In this document: positions 46,994 through 56,265 of the stretch, piece after piece
Numbering within the stretch: the first letter of the stretch is position 1
Layout of the letters: each line of letters begins with the position of its first letter
NCBI GenBank assembly: GCA_002634385.1
Contig: NSJL01000011.1
Location: 62,001-126,000, forward strand
Length of the DNA: 64,000 nucleotides
From: Nitrospira sp.
GTDB taxonomy: Bacteria; Nitrospirota; Thermodesulfovibrionia; Thermodesulfovibrionales; Dissulfurispiraceae
Direction: 5' to 3'
Notes under the pieces: model-generated
Databases searched by the model: none
What the model saw: the letters and a program-made list of their open reading frames with translations, nothing else
What the model was told of the DNA's origin: nothing
Made by a program: the position numbers and the translations under genes

Positions 46994-49974
46994 TATATGC
47001 TCCTTTCCATAAGGGCAGCGGGGAAATGGCTGAACACTTCATGGAGGTACAGGAAGGGCATCCCTCCTTCCCCCCGTACCGGAACCGTCTCCCCGGTGAA
47101 TATATTACGGTAGCGCTGTCCCTCACTCCCGGAGGGCAGCGCAATGAATGAATCATCCCATACCTCCCTGCCCAGGGGCAGGTCTTCCGGCCCCCGCATA
47201 AGCCGGGTAAAGAAACGGGGTGCCGCAACCAGCACGGCGGACTCTTCCCACCTCCTCATAAATGCGCATACATGGTACGTCCTCCGCCCTCCCGCCTCCA
47301 GGGCGGTATAGTCTCCTTCTTCGAAGAGGTTCCTGGCGTCCCTGCGGTAGTTCAACGCCTTGTACATCAGAAACAGCTTCACCTTTCCGTCCCTTTTCGT
47401 ACGGAGCAACTCCCCCGCGAGATCCGCAAGAGACCCTTCGCTTTCGCGTCTCCTGATTTCCGAGAGAGCGGCAATTCTTGTAGTATACTCCACCGGCCTC
47501 CGGTTGTCCGGGTCCACGAGGCTGAGATCCCACATATCGGTTCCCTGGTAAAAGTCGGGGACACCCGGGGAAGTAATCTTAAGGAGAACCTGGGAGAGGG
47601 AATTCAGCATACCGTATTCCGCAATTCCCTCCTGGAACTCCAGGAAGTCACGGAGAAAGTGATTATCCGGGGAATTCCTCATAACCTCCCCGACAAAAGA
47701 GAGGAATGCCTCCTCATAGGCCGTGTTCTGGTTTATCCAGCTCGTAGTGACTTTGGCCTCCCGCAGCGCTTTGATCATATATTCCTTGATCCTGCCCTTG
47801 AAATTCTCATAGTCCGCCCCGCCGGACAGGGTGAGCGGCCACGCTCCCAGAAGGGTCTGGTAAAAGAGGTATTCCTCATTAGGCTCGGGAACCGCCCGGC
47901 CCTCTACATGCGCTTTTTCCCTCTTATTGAAGCGCTTCCACTTTACCAGCCGGCTCCTCCACTCATCGGGGATTTCCGAAAGCACGTTGATCCTCGCCCG
48001 TATGTCCTCACTCCGCTTTGCATCATGGGTGGAAGTCGCAACCAGGGCATGGGGCCAGAACTTACTTCTTTCGATGTTCTGGCCGTGAAAGGTCTCCAGG
48101 GGTGTGCCGAACCTGTCGGGGCTCCCTCCCACCTCGTTGAGGGAGACGAGGCGGTTGTATACATAAAAGGCGGTATCCTCCAGCCCCTTTGCCATAACAG
48201 GACCGGTGATCTGCTGAAATTTCATCACGAAGCTCAGCCAGTCCCTTTTCAGCAGGGCATCGGCATCGGGAGGATACTTGAGCAGGAGGACGTCCCGGAG
48301 GAAGTCATAGATGAATGCGCTGGTGGCGGGGTTCTTTCTTTTCGCCTTTGCAATGGAAAGCTCTATATACTTGCGGTCCGTATCGTTCACCCCGGAGCCG
48401 TTGCTGTAGGTCCGGTACACGGGGAAAAACGCGATGACTTCCACAATGGCCGCGGTGAGGCTGTTGAGCGTGAAATCCCGCGTATGCCTGTCCCTGCCCG
48501 CAAGGGAGCTGAGGTAATGGCCGAGAGTGTTGACTTCGCTCGCCATAGCTACCTGCATGATCAGCTTTTTCTTTTCGTAGACCACATCCTGAAAAGCCGT
48601 CCTGATCTTGGTAAATTTCGCATAGATATCGTCCATCGTCTTTCCATTCGCCGTATCGACGAAGATGCCGTTGACCGAATTCATGAAAACGTACCCCGTC
48701 GTGCTGAAAATGGGCCAGTCCTCCGGCATCCTCTCGCCTTTGGTCAGGATCTTTTCCCCGACAATATAGAACGGCTTGAAACGGGGATTCCCCTCGACTT
48801 TCTCCCTGTATCTCCGCAGGACCTCCGGTTCATCCTCGGACTCCGCGTTTTCGGCAAAGGGATCCTCGGCGAGCAGGCTCAGGAAGCATCCTCTCTGCAG
48901 GCGGCGGAAATAGTCCGCGGGATCGAGGAGACCGTCGGGATGATCGACCCGGAGGCCGGTCACCTTCCCCTCCCGTATGAGCGAAAAGACAAAGGCATGC
49001 GTCTCCCTGAAGGTAAGGGGGTTCTCCATTCTGATTGCGGCAATCTGGTTTATATCGAAGAACCTCCGGTAATTGATCTCGTCCATGGCGACACGCCAGT
49101 GCGACAGGCGGTAGGGCTGCTCGGCGAGGAGGGCATCCAGCAGGTCGAAACTCTTCGGTTCTCCCCGCACTCCGTTGAACAGGCGCACATTTTCCTCAAT
49201 GAACTCCCGGACCTTCCTGCTTTCCGTACAAAGACTCCAAAGACGCTTTTTTATGATCTCCTTCTCCCGGTATCGCTCCTCCACCTTTTCGTTTTCCAGT
49301 TCCGTAAAATGGGGGAGATGGCCGAGCGCGGTGAGGATGCTCAGGAACTCGACAAAGTGGGGGTCCTCCTCGGGGAGCCTTTTTTTGAGTTCCTCAATGC
49401 GGTATTCGAGCACCATGCCATAGGATTTCGGGGCAAGGGGAAACCGGTGCTCGAAATAGAGCACAAAGAACCTCCCTGTCTCAAAAACCAGTTTCAGATC
49501 CTGTCTTTCCAGGACTTTTCCGTACTGGTCCCCGAGAAACGGCAGCAGCATCTTGTTCCTGAGCTCTTTTTTGACAGGATTCCAGTCCACATCGAAGAAG
49601 CCCGCGAAAAGAGAGCCGGGCCCGTTTTCCAGAACGTCCCCCCACCAGACGTTCTGCTCGCTGGTAATACACATGTGATTCGGTACAATATCGAGCACCT
49701 GTCCCATTCCATACCGTTGCAAGAGGCGAACCATCTCTTCATAGTCGTCCATACTTCCGATTTCGGGATTCAGCTCCCTCGGATCGACGATATCGTATCC
49801 GTGCAGGCTTCCGGGCTGCGCCTTGAAATAGGGAGATGCATAGACATCACTTATTCCAAGATCATGGAGGTAGGGGATAATCCCGACGGCATCCCTGAAA
49901 GTGAATCGGTAGTTAAACTGGAGCCGGTAGGTGGAAAGCGGTATCCTGGCCCCCTCATGATCCTGCTTCTCGAT
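46993..49974 (-). CDS. treY: malto-oligosyltrehalose synthase TreY, start codon abnormal
   Basis: Converts the reducing end of maltodextrins to a trehalosyl unit. About 990 residues; GH13 regions are visible: STYRLQFNYRFTFRDAVGIIPYL at the N-terminus (split around 12-34), YDIVDPRELNPEIG, VLDIVPNHM, GLRVDHPDGLLDP, and VPDFYQGTDMWDLSLVDPDNRRPV near the end. The conserved N-terminus has no ATG, GTG or TTG in frame before codon 75 (ATG 49752). The in-frame stop is at 49989-49987. ATC 49974 sits 6 bases after GGGAGG. Alternatively one missing G in the five-G run at 49954-49950 hides an ATG at 49958. No treZ is present. Confidence 0.88.
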   Translation of the reverse strand: MEKQDHEGARIPLSTYRLQFNYRFTFRDAVGIIPYLHDLGISDVYASPYFKAQPGSLHGYDIVDPRELNPEIGSMDDYEEMVRLLQRYGMGQVLDIVPNHMCITSEQNVWWGDVLENGPGSLFAGFFDVDWNPVKKELRNKMLLPFLGDQYGKVLERQDLKLVFETGRFFVLYFEHRFPLAPKSYGMVLEYRIEELKKRLPEEDPHFVEFLSILTALGHLPHFTELENEKVEERYREKEIIKKRLWSLCTESRKVREFIEENVRLFNGVRGEPKSFDLLDALLAEQPYRLSHWRVAMDEINYRRFFDINQIAAIRMENPLTFRETHAFVFSLIREGKVTGLRVDHPDGLLDPADYFRRLQRGCFLSLLAEDPFAENAESEDEPEVLRRYREKVEGNPRFKPFYIVGEKILTKGERMPEDWPIFSTTGYVFMNSVNGIFVDTANGKTMDDIYAKFTKIRTAFQDVVYEKKKLIMQVAMASEVNTLGHYLSSLAGRDRHTRDFTLNSLTAAIVEVIAFFPVYRTYSNGSGVNDTDRKYIELSIAKAKRKNPATSAFIYDFLRDVLLLKYPPDADALLKRDWLSFVMKFQQITGPVMAKGLEDTAFYVYNRLVSLNEVGGSPDRFGTPLETFHGQNIERSKFWPHALVATSTHDAKRSEDIRARINVLSEIPDEWRSRLVKWKRFNKREKAHVEGRAVPEPNEEYLFYQTLLGAWPLTLSGGADYENFKGRIKEYMIKALREAKVTTSWINQNTAYEEAFLSFVGEVMRNSPDNHFLRDFLEFQEGIAEYGMLNSLSQVLLKITSPGVPDFYQGTDMWDLSLVDPDNRRPVEYTTRIAALSEIRRRESEGSLADLAGELLRTKRDGKVKLFLMYKALNYRRDARNLFEEGDYTALEAGGRRTYHVCAFMRRWEESAVLVAAPRFFTRLMRGPEDLPLGREVWDDSFIALPSGSEGQRYRNIFTGETVPVRGEGGMPFLYLHEVFSHFPAALMERSI

Positions 49975-50034
49975 GGCGCACCTCCCTCATTCCGGCTCCT
50001 CTTGTAACCGAATGTCCGCCCCGGCACCGGTACT

Positions 50035-51249
50035 CTAAAGCAATTCGATGATATCTTTTCCTCCCTGTTCCAGCGTATACCATACCGACAGGTAATCCTT
50101 CGTCTGTCGCGTAATGAGGAAGTTCGCCCGCACATGCTCCCGCCCCCTCTCTCCCATTCGCCTCACCATATCGGGGTTGTTGAGGAACTGGCGTATCCTG
50201 AACGCGGCTCCTTCCACCGAATGCACGAGAAACCCGGTGATTCCGTGCACGATCTGGAGAGGGATTCCCCCCACCGCTCCCCCGATGATCGGTTTGCCCT
50301 TCCACATCACCTCCGAGACGGTGAGTCCGAACCCTTCTTTCAGCGATTTCTGCAGCACTACGGTGGCAGACCGCTGCAGGGCGTTGATTTCCTTATCGCT
50401 GAAAGGGGGCAGCAGGAGAATGTAGATATCGGGATCGTCGGCGACGTACTGTTTCACCTCGTTCAGGACAATCTCCCCTTCAGGATCATCCGTCGCCGGA
50501 CTTCCGGCAAGGACGAGAATGCAGTCGTTGTATTTCTTCACGATACGGTATGCTTCAATGACGCCGATGGGGTCCTTGAACCGGTCGAAGCGCGACACCT
50601 GCAGCACCATGGGCCTGTCCGGGGGGATTTGGAACCTGTTCAACACCTCCTCCATTTCCTCCCGGGTCAGCTCCCTGTTTTTTTCGCTCAACGGATCGAT
50701 GGAGGGTGCGATAATGAACTCATCGTGTCCCATGGCCTTTGTAAACTTGGCTACCGAGAAGACGGAGGCATCGTATTTTTTGCAGTGCCTCATAAGGGGC
50801 TCGAACACGTCCTGCGCGGGATTCGATACATCGATATGACATCGCCAGATCCATTTCCCCCCTTTTCTGAACTCGATGAGCGGCGCAGGCTGCGGGTCAT
50901 GGATAACAACCGCGTCCGCATCGAGATTGAGTCTTCCGGCGTTCCCCCTGTTTATCTCAAAATGGTGCTGCCACATCTCTTCCGCTATATACTCCGGATT
51001 GCCCTGAAGGGCGTTGTGCACTTTTTTCGTCATATCGAAGAAACCTGCATCCCCTTCGATCACCTCCCACCGCGCGTCGATCCCGAGATCCTGCATCAGG
51101 GGGAGCATCCTCTGCAGGATCTCGGCCACCCCTCCCCCGGCACGGGTGGAGTTAACATGAAGAAAGGACCGGCCATGCAGCTTTTCTCCGAGCTTTTGCA
51201 AAAGCGTTAGATCCGCTTTGGGCGCTATGCCTGCATACTGGGCTATCAT
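50035..51249 (-). CDS. treT: trehalose synthase TreT (glycosyltransferring, GT4)
   Basis: Forms trehalose reversibly from NDP-glucose (ADP- or UDP-) and glucose. The 404-residue protein contains GRSFLHVNSTRAGGGVAEIL (about 26-45), IHDPQPAPLIEF, WRCHIDVSNP, the GT-B Rossmann part MVLQVSRFDRFKDPIGVI, LVLAGSPATDDPEG, and the donor site SLKEGFGLTVSEVMWKGKP (split around 315-333). These match TreT of hyperthermophiles. It is 60 bases upstream of treY and 67 bases downstream of the DUF5752 gene. GlgC-made ADP-glucose is a plausible donor. Confidence 0.9.
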   Translation of the reverse strand: MIAQYAGIAPKADLTLLQKLGEKLHGRSFLHVNSTRAGGGVAEILQRMLPLMQDLGIDARWEVIEGDAGFFDMTKKVHNALQGNPEYIAEEMWQHHFEINRGNAGRLNLDADAVVIHDPQPAPLIEFRKGGKWIWRCHIDVSNPAQDVFEPLMRHCKKYDASVFSVAKFTKAMGHDEFIIAPSIDPLSEKNRELTREEMEEVLNRFQIPPDRPMVLQVSRFDRFKDPIGVIEAYRIVKKYNDCILVLAGSPATDDPEGEIVLNEVKQYVADDPDIYILLLPPFSDKEINALQRSATVVLQKSLKEGFGLTVSEVMWKGKPIIGGAVGGIPLQIVHGITGFLVHSVEGAAFRIRQFLNNPDMVRRMGERGREHVRANFLITRQTKDYLSVWYTLEQGGKDIIELL

Positions 51250-51316
51250 CGTTTTCTCTCCTTTGCCTGTTGCGCTTCTCCTCAGGGTTGCGGAAAACCC
51301 TCCCGGTACGGTTGCC

Positions 51317-52003
51317 TTACGACATTATGCCTTCCACCTGACCTCCGTACATGTCCCTCCGCACCTCTTCCTCGATGAGGGCAATAATGCGCTCCCTGAT
51401 CCCTTCTATGGTATGCATGAAGAGGTCAAAAGAACGCATCCTCTCGGCAAGCTCCCTTTTCCCGAGGGCGCTTTCGAACCACCGGGAAAAATCATCGGTC
51501 TCTCCGCCCAGGCGGACCCTCGCCTCATAGAAGTGGTAGTACAGGGAGCTGGCATCGATATACTTCACCCCGATGAGAAATTCGGCAAGGTTCCGGGCTG
51601 TTATTCCGGCAGGATAGATGAAAGTCACTGTCTGGTTGAAGAAGAACTCATCCCCCGGCAGCACCTCCCTCGGTTCCGGAAACCTCTCAAGATAGACATC
51701 GATGACCGCAACGAGGGCGGTCCTCAACTCGGATATGTTTTTGAACGCATAGGGATCGATATTGGAAAGCTGCTCGGAGAGAGCCCGCTCTTCGAGGGTA
51801 ACTCCGGTCCACTGGGCAAAATCATTCGTGTATTCGAGGATATGCCCTTTCAGAAAATACTGGTATACGTGATGAAAAAGGGACTCGTCTTTTATGGTGG
51901 AGATATGATCCCGCAACTGCTCCAGGGTACCTGCTTTCTTCCCGGTAGACTTGAGGATACTGGAGTATTGCCTGAATTCGAATGGCTGCACTGCTTTTTC
52001 CAT
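51317..52003 (-). CDS. DUF5752-family protein
   Basis: A 228-residue, mostly helical soluble protein without signal peptide or membrane segment. It begins with FEFRQYSSILKSTGKKAGTL and contains a His-rich helix (ESLFHHVYQYFLKGH), WTGVTLEERALSEQLSNID, and FNQTVTFIYPAGITARNLAEFL. I recognise it as the uncharacterised family often placed beside TreT-type glycosyltransferases. No catalytic motif can be named. The repeated His residues could bind a metal. It sits between gpgS (73 bases) and treT in the solute operon. Confidence 0.65.
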   Translation of the reverse strand: MEKAVQPFEFRQYSSILKSTGKKAGTLEQLRDHISTIKDESLFHHVYQYFLKGHILEYTNDFAQWTGVTLEERALSEQLSNIDPYAFKNISELRTALVAVIDVYLERFPEPREVLPGDEFFFNQTVTFIYPAGITARNLAEFLIGVKYIDASSLYYHFYEARVRLGGETDDFSRWFESALGKRELAERMRSFDLFMHTIEGIRERIIALIEEEVRRDMYGGQVEGIMS

Positions 52004-52076
52004 AACGCCTCCTTAGGGAAGTTTCCTGGGTTTCCGCCGGAATCCGCATTGTTCCGCCCCGGAACACGGGGAAATC

Positions 52077-53285
52077 CTATTCGTTATCTCTCTCCACCGC
52101 CTCGCGCAGCCGGAGCAGGATATCGGGAATCGCCGACATCACCCTGTCCCAGCTCGAGATCAGGGGCAATCCCAGGGGGTCCTCCATAATCATCTCGGAG
52201 GCCCTCCTGATCCCGCTGATAAAGGTCTCCACTCCAAGACTTTCCTCGTTCCTGTCGAATACAAGGCTGTTGATCGCCGCATCGTCCTCGTAGCGTTTCA
52301 ACATCTCCTGCGCGGTGATCGAATAGGTTGCCACCAGGGTATTGAAGAAGCCATCGGAAAAAATGATTCCTTCCGAGGCAAGATTCCTGAAAATGGATTT
52401 ACAGATATCCACGCACATTTTATGCAATCCCTTCGTCGCGTCATCCGGGGAAAGCTCCTGGTGCTTGTGCTCGTAATTGTCGGCAATATCCACCTGGCAT
52501 ACCCTCCGCAGGGAGGTATTCCGGTAGACCTCCGCAAGCACCCCCATCTCGAGGCCCCAATCGCCGGGTATCTTGTTCATCCGTGCAAGGTGAACGTCCA
52601 TGGAGAACTCCCCGGCAAGGGGGTACCGGAAACTATCGAAAAAGACCAGCAAAGGCTGATATCCCAGTAGTATCTGGAGGGTCCGGATGAGGGGGGTGAC
52701 AAGCAGCCGCGTCACCCTCCCGTGGAGCCTGTCCGTCACCCTGCTGTAAAAGCCTTTACAGAAATCGTAATCAAGATTCGGATTGGTGACCGGATAGCAG
52801 AGACGTGCGAGCATGTCCCTCTTGTAGGTTATGATATCGCAGTCATGCAGCGCAACTGCATGGAACTCCTGCTGGGAAATTACATACCCGAAGGCCATCC
52901 ATGCGGCCCTTCCCTTGCCCTGCTCTCCGGTAACAAGGTCTTCCGCTTCGATCGCCCTGTAAAGCGTTTCGATCCGCGGCCCGGTATTCCAGATAACCCT
53001 GGTCTTTTGGGGGAGAACGGAGAAAAAGTCCTTCGCCTTCTTAAACTCCTCTTCCGATGCAGGACCGAGTGCAACCACCACCTCCCCGATGTACAGGGCC
53101 CCCTTCAGCTGCTCCCGTATGCCTTGCAGCGCCGGCCCCTCTATTTCGCTATAGAGGGACGGGAGCACAAGGGCGATAGGTCTCCCCCGGCAGTACCAGG
53201 TCAGCTCCTCTTCGAGCCTCTCGCGGTTGTTCTTCCCGAGCCGGTGAAAAGTGGCGACCGCCCCCGTCTGGTAAAAGTCCGACAT
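52077..53285 (-). CDS. gpgS: glucosyl-3-phosphoglycerate synthase-like glycosyltransferase (GT81)
   Basis: Transfers glucose from an NDP-glucose to 3-phosphoglycerate, the first step of glucosylglycerate synthesis. It is 402 residues from ATG 53285 (GGGAGG ahead). Visible are IALVLPSLYSEIEGPALQGI (about 37-56), GKGRAAWMAFGYV, the metal motif ALHDCDIITY (about 153), YPLAGEFSMDVHLARM and WGLEMGVLAEVYRN, as in GpgS/MpgS-type enzymes. The divergent phosphatase gene at 56.3 kb supplies the second step. Mannosyl rather than glucosyl transfer is possible. Confidence 0.8.
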   Translation of the reverse strand: MSDFYQTGAVATFHRLGKNNRERLEEELTWYCRGRPIALVLPSLYSEIEGPALQGIREQLKGALYIGEVVVALGPASEEEFKKAKDFFSVLPQKTRVIWNTGPRIETLYRAIEAEDLVTGEQGKGRAAWMAFGYVISQQEFHAVALHDCDIITYKRDMLARLCYPVTNPNLDYDFCKGFYSRVTDRLHGRVTRLLVTPLIRTLQILLGYQPLLVFFDSFRYPLAGEFSMDVHLARMNKIPGDWGLEMGVLAEVYRNTSLRRVCQVDIADNYEHKHQELSPDDATKGLHKMCVDICKSIFRNLASEGIIFSDGFFNTLVATYSITAQEMLKRYEDDAAINSLVFDRNEESLGVETFISGIRRASEMIMEDPLGLPLISSWDRVMSAIPDILLRLREAVERDNE

Positions 53286-53401
53286 ACCGCCTCCCAACGG
53301 CCACACGTCCTTATGCGTTCGACGTCCGGTGAAATCGCGCTGTCGTGGCAGCCAGGCATCCCCCCAGGAGGACTCGGGTGCACCCCTGCTATTACCCCTC
53401 C

Positions 53402-54796
53402 TCAGCAGGCATAGGGGTGGGGAACAAGAGACATATCCTCTATATAGGCCCTGGCCCTTACCAGCGCACTCCTTACCGCCCAATGGCCGTAAAGACCTAT
53501 TGCCGCATAATGGAAGTCGAACTTTGCGCAATGCCTGAGAATATATTTCCATGAATAGAACCTGCCCATTGCCTTGAGGGTCTCGAACTGGAGCGCCTCC
53601 AGGCTCATCAGGGCCGGTCTGAAGACCACGTGGTGAACGTCGTACTTGCTCCAGTCGGTATGCAGGAGCCTCCCCTCCCTTTCCATCTCGATGAATACCG
53701 GCGTACCCGGAAGGGGAGTGAGAATCATGAATTGTATGGTATCGATGGAGAGGCTCCGCGCAAAATCCTCGGTGGAGCGCACGGTATCCACCGAATCCGT
53801 ATCGGCGCCGAGCACGAACATTCCATGGATATGCATCCCATGCTCCTTTACCCTGCGGATACAGTGGATAATCTCTCCGAGGCTTTGTTTCTTTTCGTAC
53901 AGCTTCAGGGTTTCAGGATTCACCGATTCAAAACCGATGTACAGTGTATGGCAGCCCGAATCGGCCATCAGACGCAGCAGTTCGTCGTCACGGGCTATAT
54001 CCGTTCTGACCTGGGCGGACCAGTTCGTCTTTATGCCGTCCCGTATCATGCCCCGCAGAATCGCTTTCGCCCTGTCCCTGTTTGCCGTGAAATTATCGTC
54101 CACAAAGAAGAGAGTGGCCCGGGATACGGAAGCGGCATGACGGATCTCGCCGAGGGCGGACTCCACCGACCTGAAGCGGTACCTTCTTCCGAACAACTGG
54201 ATGACCGAACAGAACTTGCAGTTGAAAGGGCACCCCCGCGATGTGGATATCGGATACGTATTGGCAGGCTTCCAGCCCCAGACCAGGGAAAAGTCGGGGG
54301 TGGGAAGGGAATCCATCGCATCGAGAAGCGGACGGGGAGGTGTATGCACGATACCGCCTGATCCGTCTCTGAAGGAGACACCCGGCAGGGAATGGAGCTG
54401 CGGCTTTCCGGAACGGAGGGAATCTATCAGTTCGGGGAGCGTTTCGTCCCCCTCTCCCCGCACCACATAATCGGCATGGGAAAGGGCCTCTTCCGGCATG
54501 AAGGTCGGATGCGCCCCCCCCATGACGACAACACTGCCGCGGCTCCTCAGACTGTCCGCAAGCTCATAGGCCCTGACCGCTGTCGAGGTGATGGTGGAGA
54601 TGCAGACCAGATCGGAGTTCTCCACAAAAGTCCAGTCGGGCTCCGCCACATTCTCGATAAAAACCCTGACCGTAAGCCCTTTGTTCCTCAGGATAGTGGA
54701 AAGCAAAACGGAACCGAGCCGTGGAATAGGGAACTTACTGAAAATGTGCGCACCCGGAGATTTCACCTCCAGAAACGAGACTGTCTCCACTCGCAT
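53402..54796 (-). CDS. B12-binding-domain radical SAM protein
   Basis: A 464-residue enzyme of unknown reaction. Residues 1-140 form a cobalamin-binding Rossmann domain (VCISTITSTAVRAYELADSL, VVMGGAHPTFMPEEAL), though the usual DxHxxG histidine is not evident. The radical SAM core has STSRGCPFNCKFCSV (CxxxCxxC, about 195-209), FFVDDNFTANRDRAK, LYIGFESVNPETL and ILTPLPGTPVFIEME, as in hopanoid- or lipid-modifying relatives. It heads the leftward solute operon, 116 bases before gpgS. A -10 box only six bases before the ATG suggests a leaderless mRNA. Confidence 0.82.
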   Translation of the reverse strand: MRVETVSFLEVKSPGAHIFSKFPIPRLGSVLLSTILRNKGLTVRVFIENVAEPDWTFVENSDLVCISTITSTAVRAYELADSLRSRGSVVVMGGAHPTFMPEEALSHADYVVRGEGDETLPELIDSLRSGKPQLHSLPGVSFRDGSGGIVHTPPRPLLDAMDSLPTPDFSLVWGWKPANTYPISTSRGCPFNCKFCSVIQLFGRRYRFRSVESALGEIRHAASVSRATLFFVDDNFTANRDRAKAILRGMIRDGIKTNWSAQVRTDIARDDELLRLMADSGCHTLYIGFESVNPETLKLYEKKQSLGEIIHCIRRVKEHGMHIHGMFVLGADTDSVDTVRSTEDFARSLSIDTIQFMILTPLPGTPVFIEMEREGRLLHTDWSKYDVHHVVFRPALMSLEALQFETLKAMGRFYSWKYILRHCAKFDFHYAAIGLYGHWAVRSALVRARAYIEDMSLVPHPYAC

Positions 54797-54868
54797 ATTC
54801 AAAGTATAGCAAAACAAAAAAAATGTGCAACCCGCGTCGGACCCGGGAATTTTCAGTATAATTAAAGC
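54797..54868. promoter_or_regulatory. divergent promoter pair between the radical SAM and glycerate kinase genes
   Basis: Leftward: TTGCAC (54830-54825), 16 bases, TATACT (54808-54803), then six bases to ATG 54796. Rightward: TATAAT (54857-54862), six bases, then ATG 54869, without a clear -35. Neither ATG has a ribosome site, and both expected transcription starts fall at or within a base or two of the ATG, as for leaderless messages. The whole divergent region is only 72 bases, so the two sides of the solute cluster could be co-regulated. Confidence 0.55.
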
Positions 54869-56182
54869 ATGGAAACCTCTCCCTTCAAAGAGATGGCGAA
54901 AGAGATCTATGCTGCGGCAGTAAAAGCGGTGGACCCCTACGGATCCGTCATGCGCCATATGGAAAGCATTCGTTCCACCTTCCGTGAGGGACAGTACGAG
55001 AGGCTCTTCACCGTAAGTTTCGGCAAGGCGGCCTGCCCGATGGCAAGGGCTCTGGAGGACCATCTGGGGGAAATGATTACTGCGGGGATCGTCCTTACCA
55101 AATACGGCCACTGCGCTCCCTTCCACCGGCATACGGGGATACGGGTCTTCGAGGCAGGCCATCCTGTGCCCGATGAGAGCGGGGTGCGGGGAACCGGGGA
55201 GATTATTTTCCTCCTGAAAGACTCGACCGAAAGAGATATGGTCGTATTCGCGATATCCGGGGGCGGCTCTGCCCTGTGTGTCGCCCCCTATGACGGCATC
55301 ACTCTGCAGGATAAGCAGTCCCTTACGAACCTGCTCCTCCGCTCTGGTGCTGACATTCATGAAATCAATGCGGTACGAAAGCATATTTCAAAGGTAAAGG
55401 GGGGCCGATTGGCGGAAATCGCCGCCCCTTCGCACTGCATAGCCCTCATCCTTTCAGACGTGATCGGCGATCGCCTGGACGTCATTGCCTCCGGTCCCAC
55501 CGCACCCGATCCGACAACATACCACGATGCCCTGGCGGTTCTCGACAAGTACCTGCTCCTCGAAAAGACTCCCCAGACCATACTGGAAGTCATTTACCGG
55601 GGAGTGGCGGGGCTCTGGCCCGAGACCCCCAAACCGGGCGGCAAGACTTTCGAAAGGGTGGAGAACATCATTGTCGGGAGCAACAGGGCCGCGCTGGAAA
55701 CGGCCCGATCGAAAACGGAATCCATGGGGCTCCATGCGGAGGTCGTCTCCTCAGAGCTCACCGGCGAGGCCGCGGAGGCGGGACGATGGCTTGCGCGGAG
55801 AGCCCTGGAGACACAGAATTCCCGGGCACCCTTTCTCCCGCTCTGCCTCATCTCCGGAGGAGAGACCACGGTAACCCTCCGGGGAAACGGGACAGGGGGG
55901 AGAAACATGGAACTCGCCCTCGCCTTTGCCCTGGAAGTGGAAGGGGAGGCCGGAATCACGCTCCTGTCCGCGGGAACGGACGGAACCGACGGTCCCACCG
56001 ATGCGGCAGGCGCCCTGGTCGACGGAGAGACCGTGGGAAAGGCGCGCGAAAAAGGTCTCTCTCCCGAGGCCTTCCTGAAGAATAACGACTCCTATCACTT
56101 CTTCAAGAAGACGGACGAGCTCTTCATCACCGGTCCCACCGGAACCAACGTGATGGATATGCAGATAATCATAGTTGAATAG
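54869..56182 (+). CDS. glycerate 2-kinase (GckA/MOFRL family)
   Basis: Phosphorylates D-glycerate, by family at the 2-position. It has 437 residues. The N-terminal DUF4147 domain has VSFGKAACPMARALEDHL, DMVVFAISGGGSALCVAPYDG and NAVRKHISKVKGGRLAE. The C-terminal MOFRL domain has LISGGETTVTLRGNGTGGRNMELAL and LLSAGTDGTDGPTDAAGALVD. In this cluster it could recycle glycerate from glucosylglycerate breakdown or feed phosphoglycerate metabolism. It opens the rightward unit with the phosphatase gene 83 bases downstream. Confidence 0.92.
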   Translation: METSPFKEMAKEIYAAAVKAVDPYGSVMRHMESIRSTFREGQYERLFTVSFGKAACPMARALEDHLGEMITAGIVLTKYGHCAPFHRHTGIRVFEAGHPVPDESGVRGTGEIIFLLKDSTERDMVVFAISGGGSALCVAPYDGITLQDKQSLTNLLLRSGADIHEINAVRKHISKVKGGRLAEIAAPSHCIALILSDVIGDRLDVIASGPTAPDPTTYHDALAVLDKYLLLEKTPQTILEVIYRGVAGLWPETPKPGGKTFERVENIIVGSNRAALETARSKTESMGLHAEVVSSELTGEAAEAGRWLARRALETQNSRAPFLPLCLISGGETTVTLRGNGTGGRNMELALAFALEVEGEAGITLLSAGTDGTDGPTDAAGALVDGETVGKAREKGLSPEAFLKNNDSYHFFKKTDELFITGPTGTNVMDMQIIIVE

Positions 56183-56265
56183 ACAGGAGGAATGAATCCG
56201 CGGGGGGCGTACCGTGAGCTCGATTGCCGCTTCCGGACATGCGCCGTTCCTGAGATCCTTTTGCA

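Noticed and set aside
47272-50007. A 911-codon open frame on the plus strand
   Set aside because: It lies entirely opposite treY, whose conserved GH13 motifs are clear. The plus-strand translation has no recognisable domain and is a by-product of GC-rich codon usage.
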